A stretch of DNA of 48,401 nt from contig JAUNJY010000029.1 of assembly GCA_030535455.1 (NCBI GenBank), positions 5,898 to 54,298 of the forward strand, in the 5' to 3' direction. The notes beneath the pieces were generated by a model. It was given only the letters and a program-made list of their open reading frames with translations, was not told where the DNA came from and did no database searches. The position numbers were made by a program, and so were the translations under genes. The stretch comes from a bacterium. Its GTDB lineage: Bacteria; Bacillota; Clostridia; Lachnospirales; Lachnospiraceae. Below are positions 33,331 through 41,189 of the stretch, one piece after another (within the stretch, counting starts at the first letter, position 1; each line of letters begins with the position of its first letter).

Positions 33331-35082
33331 CTAAATATATTGTTTTATATACGCTACTAATTGTTCAACAGACATTCCGTTTTCTGCTAACAGCTTGTCT
33401 GCATCATAATCTGTATGGAATGCTTTTGAAATTCCATAGTTTTTAACTTTCATATCAGAATCACCGTAGAAGGAAGCGATTGTTTGGCCATATCCGCCCA
33501 TTAATTCTCCATCTTCTAAAGTAAGCACTACTTGATGATCTTCTTTTAATTGATTTAATAATGCTTCATCTAATCCAGTTAAGAATCTAGGATTAATAAC
33601 TGTAATTTCAACTCCAGTGTCTTCTTTTACCTTTTTCGCAGTTTCTAAAGCCATCTGCATCATAACACCAACTGCAATGATAGCAGCTTTAGAACCTTTC
33701 ACTTCAACTTTGTTCTTGTTGTAGATTGTATAATCTGTAGTATCTTTTTCACCGGAAGATACAAAGCTTCCAGGAACTCGAATTCCAACTGGATGGTCTT
33801 TTTGAGTCGTTGCAAATTTAAACATCTGCTGGTATTCTTCTTTTGTCGTTGGTGCTAAATAGATTAAGTTAGGAATATGGGCAAACATCTGAATATCACA
33901 CATTCCAATATGTGTATTAGAATTCATGCCGTATACTCCAGGCTGTAATACTAACATGGTAGCAGGATTATCATTTAAGCATAAATCATGGGACATCTGG
34001 TCATACGTTCTTTGGAAGAATGGTGCAAAGGTTCCAAATACAGCTGTTCCACCATTTTTTGCGATACCACTGCTCATTGCTACTGCATTTTCTTCTGCAA
34101 TACCAACATCAATAAATTGTCCGCGTTTCACATACTCTGCACGATTCGCTTCCACAAATCCAAGTCCCATAGGCGTTCCAGCATTTAAAACTACGGCTTT
34201 TTCATTATTGTCAATTAACTCTACTAAGCTATCAAATACGGTTGTATCTGGAGTCCAATCTCCAAATTTAGGAGAACCATCTTCCACATTGAATGGTCCG
34301 CCTGCATGCCAGCTTTCACGATTCGCTTCTGCATAAGCAAGTCCTTTTCCTTTAATCGTATGAATGTGTAAAACAATCGGATGGTCGATGCCTTTCACAC
34401 TTTCAAATAAAGAAACTAATTTTTCAATATCATGTCCATCTTCTAAATATTTATATTCTAAACCAAAGCTTTCAAATAAGTTGTTTGCGCATTTTCCGCC
34501 ACTTTCTCGTAATGCTTTTAATGTCTTATAAATACCACCATGGTTTTCCGCGATACTTTGATCATTATCATTTACAATGATGATTAAATTCTTATTATAT
34601 TCTCCAGCGTAATCTAAAGCTTCTAACGCTTCTCCGCCAGAAAGAGAACCATCACCAATGATTGCAATGATATTTTCATCATTTTTATTTAAATCACGAC
34701 CTTTTGCCAAGCCTAATGCTAAAGAAATTGATGTCGACGTATGTCCAATTGTAAAGAAATCATGTTCACTTTCATTTGGATTGGTATACCCTGTCACATC
34801 ACCGAAATGAGCCGCATCAAGGAATGCTTCTTTTCTTCCTGTTAAGATCTTATGTGGATAGGATTGATGAGAAACGTCAAATACAAATTTATCTTTTGGT
34901 GAATCAAATACATAGTGCATTGCAACACTCATTTCCACCATACCAAGGTTTGGGCCACTATGACCGCCTGCATTACTAATTTTATGGATTAATGCCTCTC
35001 TTGTTTCATCCGCTAATATCTGTAAATCTTGTTTATTAATCTTTTTAATGTCCTCTGGACCATTCACTTTTTCTAAATACAT
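33331..35082 (-). CDS. DXS-like thiamine-diphosphate enzyme (short, divergent)
   Basis: A 583-residue protein of the 1-deoxyxylulose-5-phosphate synthase/transketolase family, about 40 residues shorter than typical DXS. The cofactor features are intact: His72 (SHQSYPHK), GDG at 143-145, NDN at 171-173 and the catalytic Glu330 (DVGIAEEN). His259, Arg358 and His391 are kept. Positions that bind the glyceraldehyde-phosphate acceptor in E. coli DXS appear changed: DR(420) to QP, Asp427 to Asn387, YPRG (Arg478) to VPG, and the QH after the Glu to EN. It may not make DXP. It is monocistronic, with no other MEP-pathway gene nearby. Confidence 0.82.
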   Translation of the reverse strand: MYLEKVNGPEDIKKINKQDLQILADETREALIHKISNAGGHSGPNLGMVEMSVAMHYVFDSPKDKFVFDVSHQSYPHKILTGRKEAFLDAAHFGDVTGYTNPNESEHDFFTIGHTSTSISLALGLAKGRDLNKNDENIIAIIGDGSLSGGEALEALDYAGEYNKNLIIIVNDNDQSIAENHGGIYKTLKALRESGGKCANNLFESFGLEYKYLEDGHDIEKLVSLFESVKGIDHPIVLHIHTIKGKGLAYAEANRESWHAGGPFNVEDGSPKFGDWTPDTTVFDSLVELIDNNEKAVVLNAGTPMGLGFVEANRAEYVKRGQFIDVGIAEENAVAMSSGIAKNGGTAVFGTFAPFFQRTYDQMSHDLCLNDNPATMLVLQPGVYGMNSNTHIGMCDIQMFAHIPNLIYLAPTTKEEYQQMFKFATTQKDHPVGIRVPGSFVSSGEKDTTDYTIYNKNKVEVKGSKAAIIAVGVMMQMALETAKKVKEDTGVEITVINPRFLTGLDEALLNQLKEDHQVVLTLEDGELMGGYGQTIASFYGDSDMKVKNYGISKAFHTDYDADKLLAENGMSVEQLVAYIKQYI

Positions 35083-35188
35083 ATTTTCATCTCCTGTGAA
35101 TTATAGTATAAATTGACACTAACATATATAGTATATCTAAATATAGGATATTATAACTGTTAGAGTTAACTCTAGGTCAAGAGATTTT

Positions 35189-35581
35189 TTAACTGATTTT
35201 CTGTAAATAGCTTTCTGCAATTTTTGCGTGACGTGCTTCATCCTCGATAATTGACGAAATATTTGGGAACTCCTGTACCAATTTTAGATAGCCCGGAATA
35301 GAATCCATCTCCCCTTTTGCAAGCAGTCTCATAGTCACTTTAGCGCCACACACACGATATATGAATAATACCATATGAGCTTTCAATGATTTCGGCTTTA
35401 ATACCTGATTGGTATATTCTTTTAGAATGGAGGCATGTCTTCCTTCATCTGCTGCCACTTTCTTAAAAATCTCTTTATATTCAGGATCTTTTATTGCATC
35501 GGAAAGCCTTTTGTATAGGATTACTGCATCCAGTTCCCCTTGTTGTGCTTTTAATAACATCTTTCTACTCTTTGTGGTCAT
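35189..35581 (-). CDS. Rubrerythrin-like / ferritin-like diiron protein
   Basis: A 130-residue four-helix protein. The diiron ligands are visible: Glu16 (QQGELDAV), Glu46-x2-His49 (ADEGRHA), Glu91 (KGEMDS) and Glu115-x2-His118 (EDEARHA). It has no C-terminal rubredoxin domain and no membrane part, although a hydrophobic stretch (MVLFIYRV) occurs mid-protein. Such proteins handle peroxide, oxygen or iron in anaerobes. It is monocistronic, 106 bp upstream of the DXS-like gene. Confidence 0.82.
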   Translation of the reverse strand: MTTKSRKMLLKAQQGELDAVILYKRLSDAIKDPEYKEIFKKVAADEGRHASILKEYTNQVLKPKSLKAHMVLFIYRVCGAKVTMRLLAKGEMDSIPGYLKLVQEFPNISSIIEDEARHAKIAESYLQKIS

Positions 35582-35650
35582 TTTCTACTCCTTTAAACAT
35601 CTTTCTTTTTAGTATACCCAGGATTTATGACCCCAATATGACCAGCTTTT

Positions 35651-36214
35651 CTAATTTAAGTGTACAAATACGTTATTTATATATTTCATATAATACGCAG
35701 CCACTTCATCAGGCCTATATTCATGTTTTTCTGACATCCACCATTTTACCGTGTCTGCAAATCCTCCGCATAACATATATACTGCGTACTCCACGGGGAT
35801 ATCCTTTCGTATATTCTTCTTATATCTTAGAAATGTATCATTTAAGTATTGTTCCAAGTATCCAATGAATACAGAATTGCTCTGACTTTTCAAAATTCTT
35901 CTAATATCATCTCTTTTATCCCATATATGGAATAAAATATGTTCTATGATTGCAACTAAACTATCTGGGTTCTTTGAAAAATCATGCGTCTGTTCAACTT
36001 CAGGAGTAGCAGAAAATACATGATCAAAAATATCCTTACACATTGTATTGAGCAATTCATCTTTCGTCTCAAAATGTGCATAGAATGTACTTCTTCCTAT
36101 ATTGGCCTGATCAATAATTTCCTGTATTGTGATCTGATTATATTGTTTTGTTTCTAATAAGACGCTAAATGCGTCAAATATTGACTGTCTGGTCTTCTGC
36201 TGTCTTCTATCCAT
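35651..36214 (-). CDS. TetR family regulator of the adjacent metal ATPase
   Basis: A 187-residue TetR protein with an N-terminal HTH (ITIQEIIDQANIGRSTFYAH followed by FETKDELL) and an unassigned helical ligand domain. The ATG at 36214 is placed by AAAGG eight bases upstream. It is divergent from the P1B ATPase gene; a perfect 19-bp palindrome in the shared 176-bp region is the obvious operator. It probably represses the pump, and perhaps itself, until a metal or other signal binds. Confidence 0.85.
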   Translation of the reverse strand: MDRRQQKTRQSIFDAFSVLLETKQYNQITIQEIIDQANIGRSTFYAHFETKDELLNTMCKDIFDHVFSATPEVEQTHDFSKNPDSLVAIIEHILFHIWDKRDDIRRILKSQSNSVFIGYLEQYLNDTFLRYKKNIRKDIPVEYAVYMLCGGFADTVKWWMSEKHEYRPDEVAAYYMKYINNVFVHLN

Positions 36215-36280
36215 CTGAATTTCCTTTCCATACATTTTTACATTTTTGTTCCGTATCTTACAAATCAAGAATACTGATTA

Positions 36281-36309
36281 TTGCTATCTGTAAATATATT
36301 TTCTATACT
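36281..36309 (+). promoter_or_regulatory. Promoter of the P1B ATPase gene
   Basis: TTGCTA, a 17-bp spacer and TATACT. The operator begins four bases after the -10, covering the start point. Confidence 0.55.
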
Positions 36310-36312
36310 TTA

Positions 36313-36331
36313 ATCGTACATTATGTACGAT
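36313..36331. promoter_or_regulatory. TetR operator, perfect 19-bp palindrome
   Basis: ATCGTACAT-T-ATGTACGAT: 9-bp arms with a single central base, directly over the predicted transcription start of the metal ATPase. Confidence 0.7.
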
Positions 36332-36390
36332 ATCGAATACACTGTATCATAACAAAATATTTATTTCAATCAAAGGAAAGGAATGAATTT

Positions 36391-38259
36391 ATGTTAAAAA
36401 AAATAAATAGTATTTTATCAGGAATGCCTATGACTCTTGTTGGTGGAGTATTCCTGTTTCTAAGTTTTGTATTACCCAGAATAAATATAGTTCTGCCAAT
36501 TGATCCAGCCTGGCTTACTGTAATTATAAGCGGCATTCCACTGCTCTATTTGTCCGTGTGGAGAATTATTCACAACAAAGGGATCAGCAAAATCTCCTCC
36601 GCATTACTCATTACAATTGCTATGTTTGCTGCCATAGCAATTGGTGATTTGTTCGCTGCTGGTGAAGTTGCATTTATCATGGCACTCGGTGCACTTCTTG
36701 AAGAAATGACTACAAACCGTGCAAAAAAAGGACTTCAAAAGCTTATAAACATTGCTCCCACTCAGGGACGGAAACTCATAAATGGAAAAGAACAGATGAT
36801 TTCAGCTGAGGAAATTCAAAAAGATGATATCCTCCGTATCCTACCCGGAGAAACAATCCCAGTGGATGGAATAATTATTGTAGGTGAGACTTCCATTGAT
36901 CAATCTATTATGACCGGTGAGTCCTTACCTGTTGATAAAGAAATGGGAGACAATGTATTTTGCGGCACACTAAATCGATTTGGTTCAATTGATATAAAAG
37001 CAACCAAAGTAGGCGAAGACAGTTCCCTTCAAAAGCTAATTCGAATGGTACAGGATGCCGAAAATAACCAGGCCCCTTCACAACGAATTGCAGACAAATG
37101 TGCCAGCTGGCTTGTACCTGTAGCACTACTGATTGCCATTGTTACATTCATAATTACAAAAGATATTGTCCGAGCTGTAACCGTACTTGTTGTGTTCTGT
37201 CCGTGTGCACTGGTTCTTGCTACTCCAACATCCATAATGGCAGCAATCGGTCAGGCAACCAAACATGGTGTTATTATCAAATCCGGTGATGCACTTGAAA
37301 AAATGGGAAAGGTAGATACGATTGCCTTTGATAAAACAGGAACACTCACATTTGGTAAACTTGATGTAAGTGATATTATTCCATGTCACAATTATCAAGA
37401 TGAAACTCAATTACTGATGCTTGCTGCATCTGCTGAATCTAAAAGCGAACACCCACTGGGGAAAGCAATCACCACATTTGCTTATACAAAAAATATATCA
37501 CTTTCAGAATGCACTAATTTCAAAATGTCTGCCGGAAAAGGGATTATCGCTACAATAGAACAGGAAACTGTCTACTGCGGTAATGAAAAATTTATGTCCG
37601 AGAATGACATCTTCCTTGATCCTGACACTTTAGGAAAACTTGACTTACTTCGAACACAAGGAAAGGCATCTGTAATCATTGCAACAAAAGAAGGCTGTAT
37701 CGGTATTATTGGCCTGTCAGATGTATTAAGACCAGAAGCTGCTGACATGGTGAGCAGACTTAATAAAATGCATACAAAAACAGTTCTACTAACTGGCGAC
37801 AACAACAAAACTGCTGATTACTTTGCAAAACAAGTAGGCATCACGGAAGTCAGGTCAGATCTTCTGCCAGAAGAAAAAGTTAAAAACATTCAAATGCTAG
37901 AAGAACAGCAAAATACTGTCTGTATGATTGGTGATGGTGTAAATGATGCACCTGCACTTAAATTAGCCACTGTTGGTATTGCAATGGGTAGTATGGGTAG
38001 TGATATTGCTATTGAAGCCGCTGATATTGCACTTATGAGTGATGATATCTCCAAAATTCCTTACTTAAAGAAGCTTTCTAACGCAACAGTAAATACAATA
38101 AAATTTGCAATCAGTTTATCAATGACAATCAACTTTGTAGCAATCATCCTGTCTGTTACTGGGATTTTAAATCCCACAACAGGAGCCTTAGTGCATAATT
38201 GTGGTTCTTGCTTGGTAGTGCTAATCGCGGCATTGTTATACGACAGAAAATTTGACTAA
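36391..38259 (+). CDS. P1B-type heavy-metal ATPase without HMA domain
   Basis: A 622-residue metal-exporting P-type ATPase. Visible motifs: MTGES (actuator), VFCPCALVLATPTS (CPC metal site), DKTGTLTFG (phosphorylation Asp), SEHPLGKAI (P1B His-Pro) and GDGVNDAPAL. There is no N-terminal metal-binding CxxC domain. The last helix reads PTTGALVHNCGSCLVVL, unlike the MxxSS of copper pumps and the DxG of many zinc pumps, so the metal is uncertain. The ATG at 36391 follows AAAGGA. It is monocistronic under the divergent TetR regulator and ends before a bidirectional terminator. Confidence 0.9.
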   Translation: MLKKINSILSGMPMTLVGGVFLFLSFVLPRINIVLPIDPAWLTVIISGIPLLYLSVWRIIHNKGISKISSALLITIAMFAAIAIGDLFAAGEVAFIMALGALLEEMTTNRAKKGLQKLINIAPTQGRKLINGKEQMISAEEIQKDDILRILPGETIPVDGIIIVGETSIDQSIMTGESLPVDKEMGDNVFCGTLNRFGSIDIKATKVGEDSSLQKLIRMVQDAENNQAPSQRIADKCASWLVPVALLIAIVTFIITKDIVRAVTVLVVFCPCALVLATPTSIMAAIGQATKHGVIIKSGDALEKMGKVDTIAFDKTGTLTFGKLDVSDIIPCHNYQDETQLLMLAASAESKSEHPLGKAITTFAYTKNISLSECTNFKMSAGKGIIATIEQETVYCGNEKFMSENDIFLDPDTLGKLDLLRTQGKASVIIATKEGCIGIIGLSDVLRPEAADMVSRLNKMHTKTVLLTGDNNKTADYFAKQVGITEVRSDLLPEEKVKNIQMLEEQQNTVCMIGDGVNDAPALKLATVGIAMGSMGSDIAIEAADIALMSDDISKIPYLKKLSNATVNTIKFAISLSMTINFVAIILSVTGILNPTTGALVHNCGSCLVVLIAALLYDRKFD

Positions 38260-38308
38260 CAAAAATACATCTCTCTATTCCAAATTTGTATGGTACTGGA
38301 TGAAATCC

Positions 38309-38344
38309 TGATTTCATCCAAAGCTTGTCGACTTTGTCAACAAG
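38309..38344 (+). repeat. Intergenic repeat with hairpins, left copy
   Basis: This 36-nt element (core ATCCAAAGCTTGTCGACTTT then GTCAACAAG) matches the reverse complement of 39922-39957 at 31 of 36 positions. The stretch from CTTGT to ACAAG folds as a small hairpin. It abuts the terminator at 38345. Confidence 0.6.
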
Positions 38345-38377
38345 AAAAGCTCCTGCCATGTTGACAGGAGCTTTTAT
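38345..38377. terminator. Bidirectional terminator
   Basis: AAAAGCTCCTG and CAGGAGCTTTT around an 8-9 nt loop, between the converging ATPase and OYE genes. Confidence 0.85.
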
Positions 38378-38383
38378 GATCCA

Positions 38384-39400
38384 CTATTTAATATTATTAA
38401 AAATACATCTCTTCCCATAAGTGGTATAGCACATACTGCAGGAAACGCATTTTGCTGGTGTTTTATCTCCATTGCTCCATCTATTTGGCAAATTCGGTTC
38501 TCTAATAAGCGGTCTGCTTAAACCAAAAAATTCAATATTTTCTTCGTTTAACACCTTGGTCATATGTTCAATGCTGTGATTATTTCCAGTAAGTATGATA
38601 GGAATGTTCACTTCATTTTTCACTGCTTTTCCAAGGTCTAAATAACAGGCTTCATGTTTTATTCCTTTTTCCTTTGAGCTATGTCCACCAAGAACCTCTA
38701 ATGAATCAATTCCAGCCTTTTCAAGCTCCTTACAGACCAAAACACATTCTTCTATTGCAAAGTTCCCATTTTTATCGTCGAAGAAACTAAATTTTGCTGA
38801 TATGTGAAGCAACGGATTATCCTCTCGAATGGCCTGTACAATCTCTTTTATAAGACGTACTCGATTTTCGGTACTTCCACCATACAAATCAGTTCTTAGA
38901 TTATAAGCAGGATTGATAAAGCGATTAAGGAACCAGTCATATGCCAAATGCAGTTGAATTCCATCAAATCCAGCCTTTATTGCTCTGGTAGACGCATTTC
39001 TGTAAAGGCTGATAATGTCCTTAATGTCTTCTTGTACCAAATCATTTATCCCTACTTTCACAATTCGCCATTCTGGGCGCATATATTCATTCATATTGAT
39101 TTCTGTCCAAATATTACAATTATACTTATGAACCGTATCAGTCAACTTTTTATAATCAGAAATTAGACAATCACTACATAGGCGCATGTTTCCCACAAGC
39201 GACCAATCATATGGGGAGACATCGGTTAATCCGGTCACAATTGTTCCAACTCCACCCATTGCTAATTCCTCATATATTTTGTATATATCATCATTTAGAA
39301 ACCCTTCATCACTTGCCAGGCTTTCCCACGTTGCAGAACGAAATAAACGATTTTTTGCTCTAAAATGCTTCATTTCTACATATTCAAATATTTCTTTCAT
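38384..39400 (-). CDS. Old Yellow Enzyme family NADH:flavin oxidoreductase
   Basis: A 338-residue FMN-binding TIM-barrel oxidoreductase. The family segment AGFDGIQLHLAYDWFLNRFI and the following NLRTDLYGGSTENR (about residues 145-178) are clear. The usual HxAHGYLL reads HLAYDWFL here. The C-terminus (PAKCVSCSMCYTTYGKRC) keeps Cys residues, as in the iron-sulfur-carrying OYE branch, but the long second domain is absent. It reduces activated alkenes or related electrophiles. The ATG at 39400 follows AAAGG. It is divergent from an HxlR regulator. Confidence 0.87.
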   Translation of the reverse strand: MKEIFEYVEMKHFRAKNRLFRSATWESLASDEGFLNDDIYKIYEELAMGGVGTIVTGLTDVSPYDWSLVGNMRLCSDCLISDYKKLTDTVHKYNCNIWTEINMNEYMRPEWRIVKVGINDLVQEDIKDIISLYRNASTRAIKAGFDGIQLHLAYDWFLNRFINPAYNLRTDLYGGSTENRVRLIKEIVQAIREDNPLLHISAKFSFFDDKNGNFAIEECVLVCKELEKAGIDSLEVLGGHSSKEKGIKHEACYLDLGKAVKNEVNIPIILTGNNHSIEHMTKVLNEENIEFFGLSRPLIREPNLPNRWSNGDKTPAKCVSCSMCYTTYGKRCIFNNIK

Positions 39401-39499
39401 AAATTTCAAACCTTTCTAATGTGAAAGTGTGCAGTTTGAGTAAATATACACCTTTTCTATTTATGAAATATATTATATAATTACGATTACTAAAAAAAT

Positions 39500-39524
39500 A
39501 GTACGCACTATAAAGAGTGGTACT
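39500..39524. promoter_or_regulatory. Putative HxlR operator
   Basis: AGTACGCACT and AGTGGTACT form an inverted repeat (one-base asymmetry) with a 6-bp centre, 20 bp before the HxlR start. Confidence 0.5.
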
Positions 39525-39543
39525 ACCTGAAAGGATAGTATTA

Positions 39544-39861
39544 ATGGCATATACACAAGATCAACAAGATACCTATTTTGGCTATACACTTTCTTTATTA
39601 TCTGGGAAATGGAAACTTCTAATTATTTATAATCTAGGAAAAAATAAAGTAGTTCGTTTTAATGAACTGCAACGTATTTTAGGTAAAATCACTTACAAAA
39701 CACTCTCAACCAACTTAAAAGAATTAGAAGCCGATTGCTTAGTTGAGCGATACGAATATCCTCAAATCCCCCCAAAAGTTGAATACAGTCTTACCGAAAA
39801 AGGAAAATCCCTTTTACCTATACTTTCAGCTATGTGCGAATGGGGTGAGGCTCATAAATAG
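39544..39861 (+). CDS. HxlR family winged-helix regulator
   Basis: A 105-residue regulator with the HxlR pattern: LLSGKWKLLIIYNLGKNKVV, RFNELQRILGKITYKTLSTN (recognition helix), LVERYEYPQIPPKVEYSLTE then KGKSLLPIL. HxlR proteins commonly control a divergent redox gene and sense aldehydes or disulfide stress, but only one Cys (near the C-terminus) is present here. The ATG at 39544 follows AAAGGA. It is divergent from the OYE gene, its likely target. Confidence 0.88.
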   Translation: MAYTQDQQDTYFGYTLSLLSGKWKLLIIYNLGKNKVVRFNELQRILGKITYKTLSTNLKELEADCLVERYEYPQIPPKVEYSLTEKGKSLLPILSAMCEWGEAHK

Positions 39862-39880
39862 TAGTTTGTTATTGTGCGAG

Positions 39881-39918
39881 AAAAAAGCAGCTATGAAATT
39901 CTTATATTCATAGCTGCT
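39881..39918 (-). terminator. Intrinsic terminator
   Basis: AGCAGCTATGAA and TTCATAGCTGCT; the T-run lies on the minus strand, so it ends the truncated APH-type gene. HxlR transcripts from the other side meet the same hairpin without a T-run. Confidence 0.75.
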
Positions 39919-39921
39919 CAG

Positions 39922-39957
39922 CTTGTCGACAAAGTCTCTAAGCTTTGGATAAAATCA
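39922..39957 (-). repeat. Intergenic repeat with hairpins, right copy
   Basis: Inverted relative to the copy at 38309-38344 (31 of 36 identical), and again abutting a terminator hairpin on the side of the OYE/HxlR pair. Confidence 0.6.
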
Positions 39958-39963
39958 AATCCC

Positions 39964-40012
39964 AAATCTTTTAATTTCCGGCTTAGTACTTCTATATATA
40001 AATTTTAATTTG
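39964..40012 (+). repeat. 49-nt dispersed repeat, copy 1
   Basis: Shares AAATCTTTT, TTTCCGGCTTA, CTTC and a closing A/T-rich AATTTG with 43753-43800, about 80% overall by eye. Both copies lie beside truncated genes. Confidence 0.4.
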
Positions 40013-40044
40013 AGTGTTTTCTTTATAAGAGTTAATACTATAGA

Positions 40045-40509
40045 CTATTCTTCATTCTCTCTGCATGAGCCATTTTCTGTAATATCCTTTGCCACTCTAT
40101 CTCCATAAATCTTCATCCATTCTAATGAAGCAGGATAGCTTTCTGCTTTCTGCATTTTTAACATCATCTGTCCGGCTTCCCAGCCAAAATCATACTGCTC
40201 TTTTACCGAAAGTGACGGCAATACTTCCTTAGCTTCCTCGCCATCAACCCAGCATAATAATTGATAGACACTCTTTCCGTCATCACAAATCCCAAAAGCA
40301 ATAGGCTGGGACATATTGACTCCTACAGTTGCCAGCTTCTTCATAATTTCAAATTCTTTCTTTTTCTCGTCATATTCAGAAACAGCAGAAATGCGAAGCA
40401 ACAATCGCTCTTGATCCTTAGTTTCTACATAATATTTTTTATCTTTTGACCATCCTTTGTTTATTTCCTCTACTTTTACGAATTGGTCGAAATTAGGAAT
40501 ATCTTTCAA
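40045..40509 (-). pseudogene. Truncated aminoglycoside-phosphotransferase-fold gene
   Basis: The 154 codons cover only the N-terminal kinase lobe of an APH/choline-kinase-like protein: SKDKKYYVETKDQERLLLRI (Lys-containing strand), then KKEFEIMKKLATVGVNMSQP and the linker QLLCWVDGEEAKEVLP. The catalytic HGDxxxxN and DxD motifs, which should follow about 60 residues later, are missing. After the stop there is no further homologous sequence before the terminator. The start overlaps the MarR stop by 4 bp. It is probably inactive. Confidence 0.75.
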
Positions 40510-40946
40510 TGTCTTTCTCCTTCCTCGAGATATTTGCTGATTACAGCATTATATTTCTTGTGCAACGTCACAAATGCTTCCAGTTCAGAAGCCGAAAATT
40601 CTGCAAACACAACCTCTTCCATCTCAAAAATATGGGCAACAGTGCCTTTGCAATACTCCCAACCTTTTTCTGTGAGGATAACCCTTTTGTTTCGTGCACT
40701 GTAAAGCTCTAGAAACAAAATACCGTCCTTTTTCAGACCTCTCAGTGCGGAATTGATTGTTTGTTTAGGCATACTCAATTCTTCACGAAGCTCCATGAGC
40801 GGATAGTTACCTCCATTAGCATAAAGTGTATACAAAATATCCGAAATACTGTCTGATAAACCAAGCTCTACATTCAGCTTGTGATAAAGTCCTGCCGTCT
40901 CCGTAAAAACGCAGTTAATTTTTTGTAATTTATTTGAAATATTTAT
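40506..40946 (-). CDS. MarR family regulator with no standard start codon
   Basis: A winged-helix MarR protein. Residues around LMELREELSMPKQTINSALR form the recognition region, and ARNKRVILTEKGWEY the wing. The reading frame stays open upstream and encodes a normal N-terminal helix (NKLQKINCVFTETAGLYHKL) up to a GGAGG site, giving about 146 residues. No ATG, GTG or TTG exists between that site and an internal TTG at 40835, which would delete the first dimer helices. An ATA at 40946 or ATT at 40940 sits where the start should be. Either a rare start is used or the start was lost. Overlaps the APH-type remnant by 4 bp. Confidence 0.6.
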   Translation of the reverse strand: MNISNKLQKINCVFTETAGLYHKLNVELGLSDSISDILYTLYANGGNYPLMELREELSMPKQTINSALRGLKKDGILFLELYSARNKRVILTEKGWEYCKGTVAHIFEMEEVVFAEFSASELEAFVTLHKKYNAVISKYLEEGERH

Positions 40947-40948
40947 AT

Positions 40949-40984
40949 TGCCTCCATAAGTACGAAATCGTACTTATGGAGGCA
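40949..40984. promoter_or_regulatory. 36-bp perfect palindrome at the MarR ribosome site
   Basis: Two 17-bp arms (left arm TGCCTCCATAAGTACGA) with an AA centre. The inner part (AAGTACGA/TCGTACTT) looks like a MarR operator, but the symmetry extends through the GGAGG ribosome site of the MarR gene. Confidence 0.7.
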
Positions 40985-41189
40985 CATATCTACACACTTA
41001 AAAAGCTTCCCTAGTATACTATCAATTCTCCCCCAGTTGACCAGAAGTGCATAAACTCTATTGTGCTAAATTTCACTGATATTCGCTATTTTTTACTATT
41101 ATTTCACATTATTCTATCGCTATTTTTATCCACTTCCTTTATACTGAACACTATACATAGAACAATAACAAATATGGAGGTATTTTTTT

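Noticed and set aside
40045-40509. Functional aminoglycoside resistance gene
   Set aside because: The catalytic and Mg-binding motifs of the APH family are absent because the gene stops after the N-lobe.
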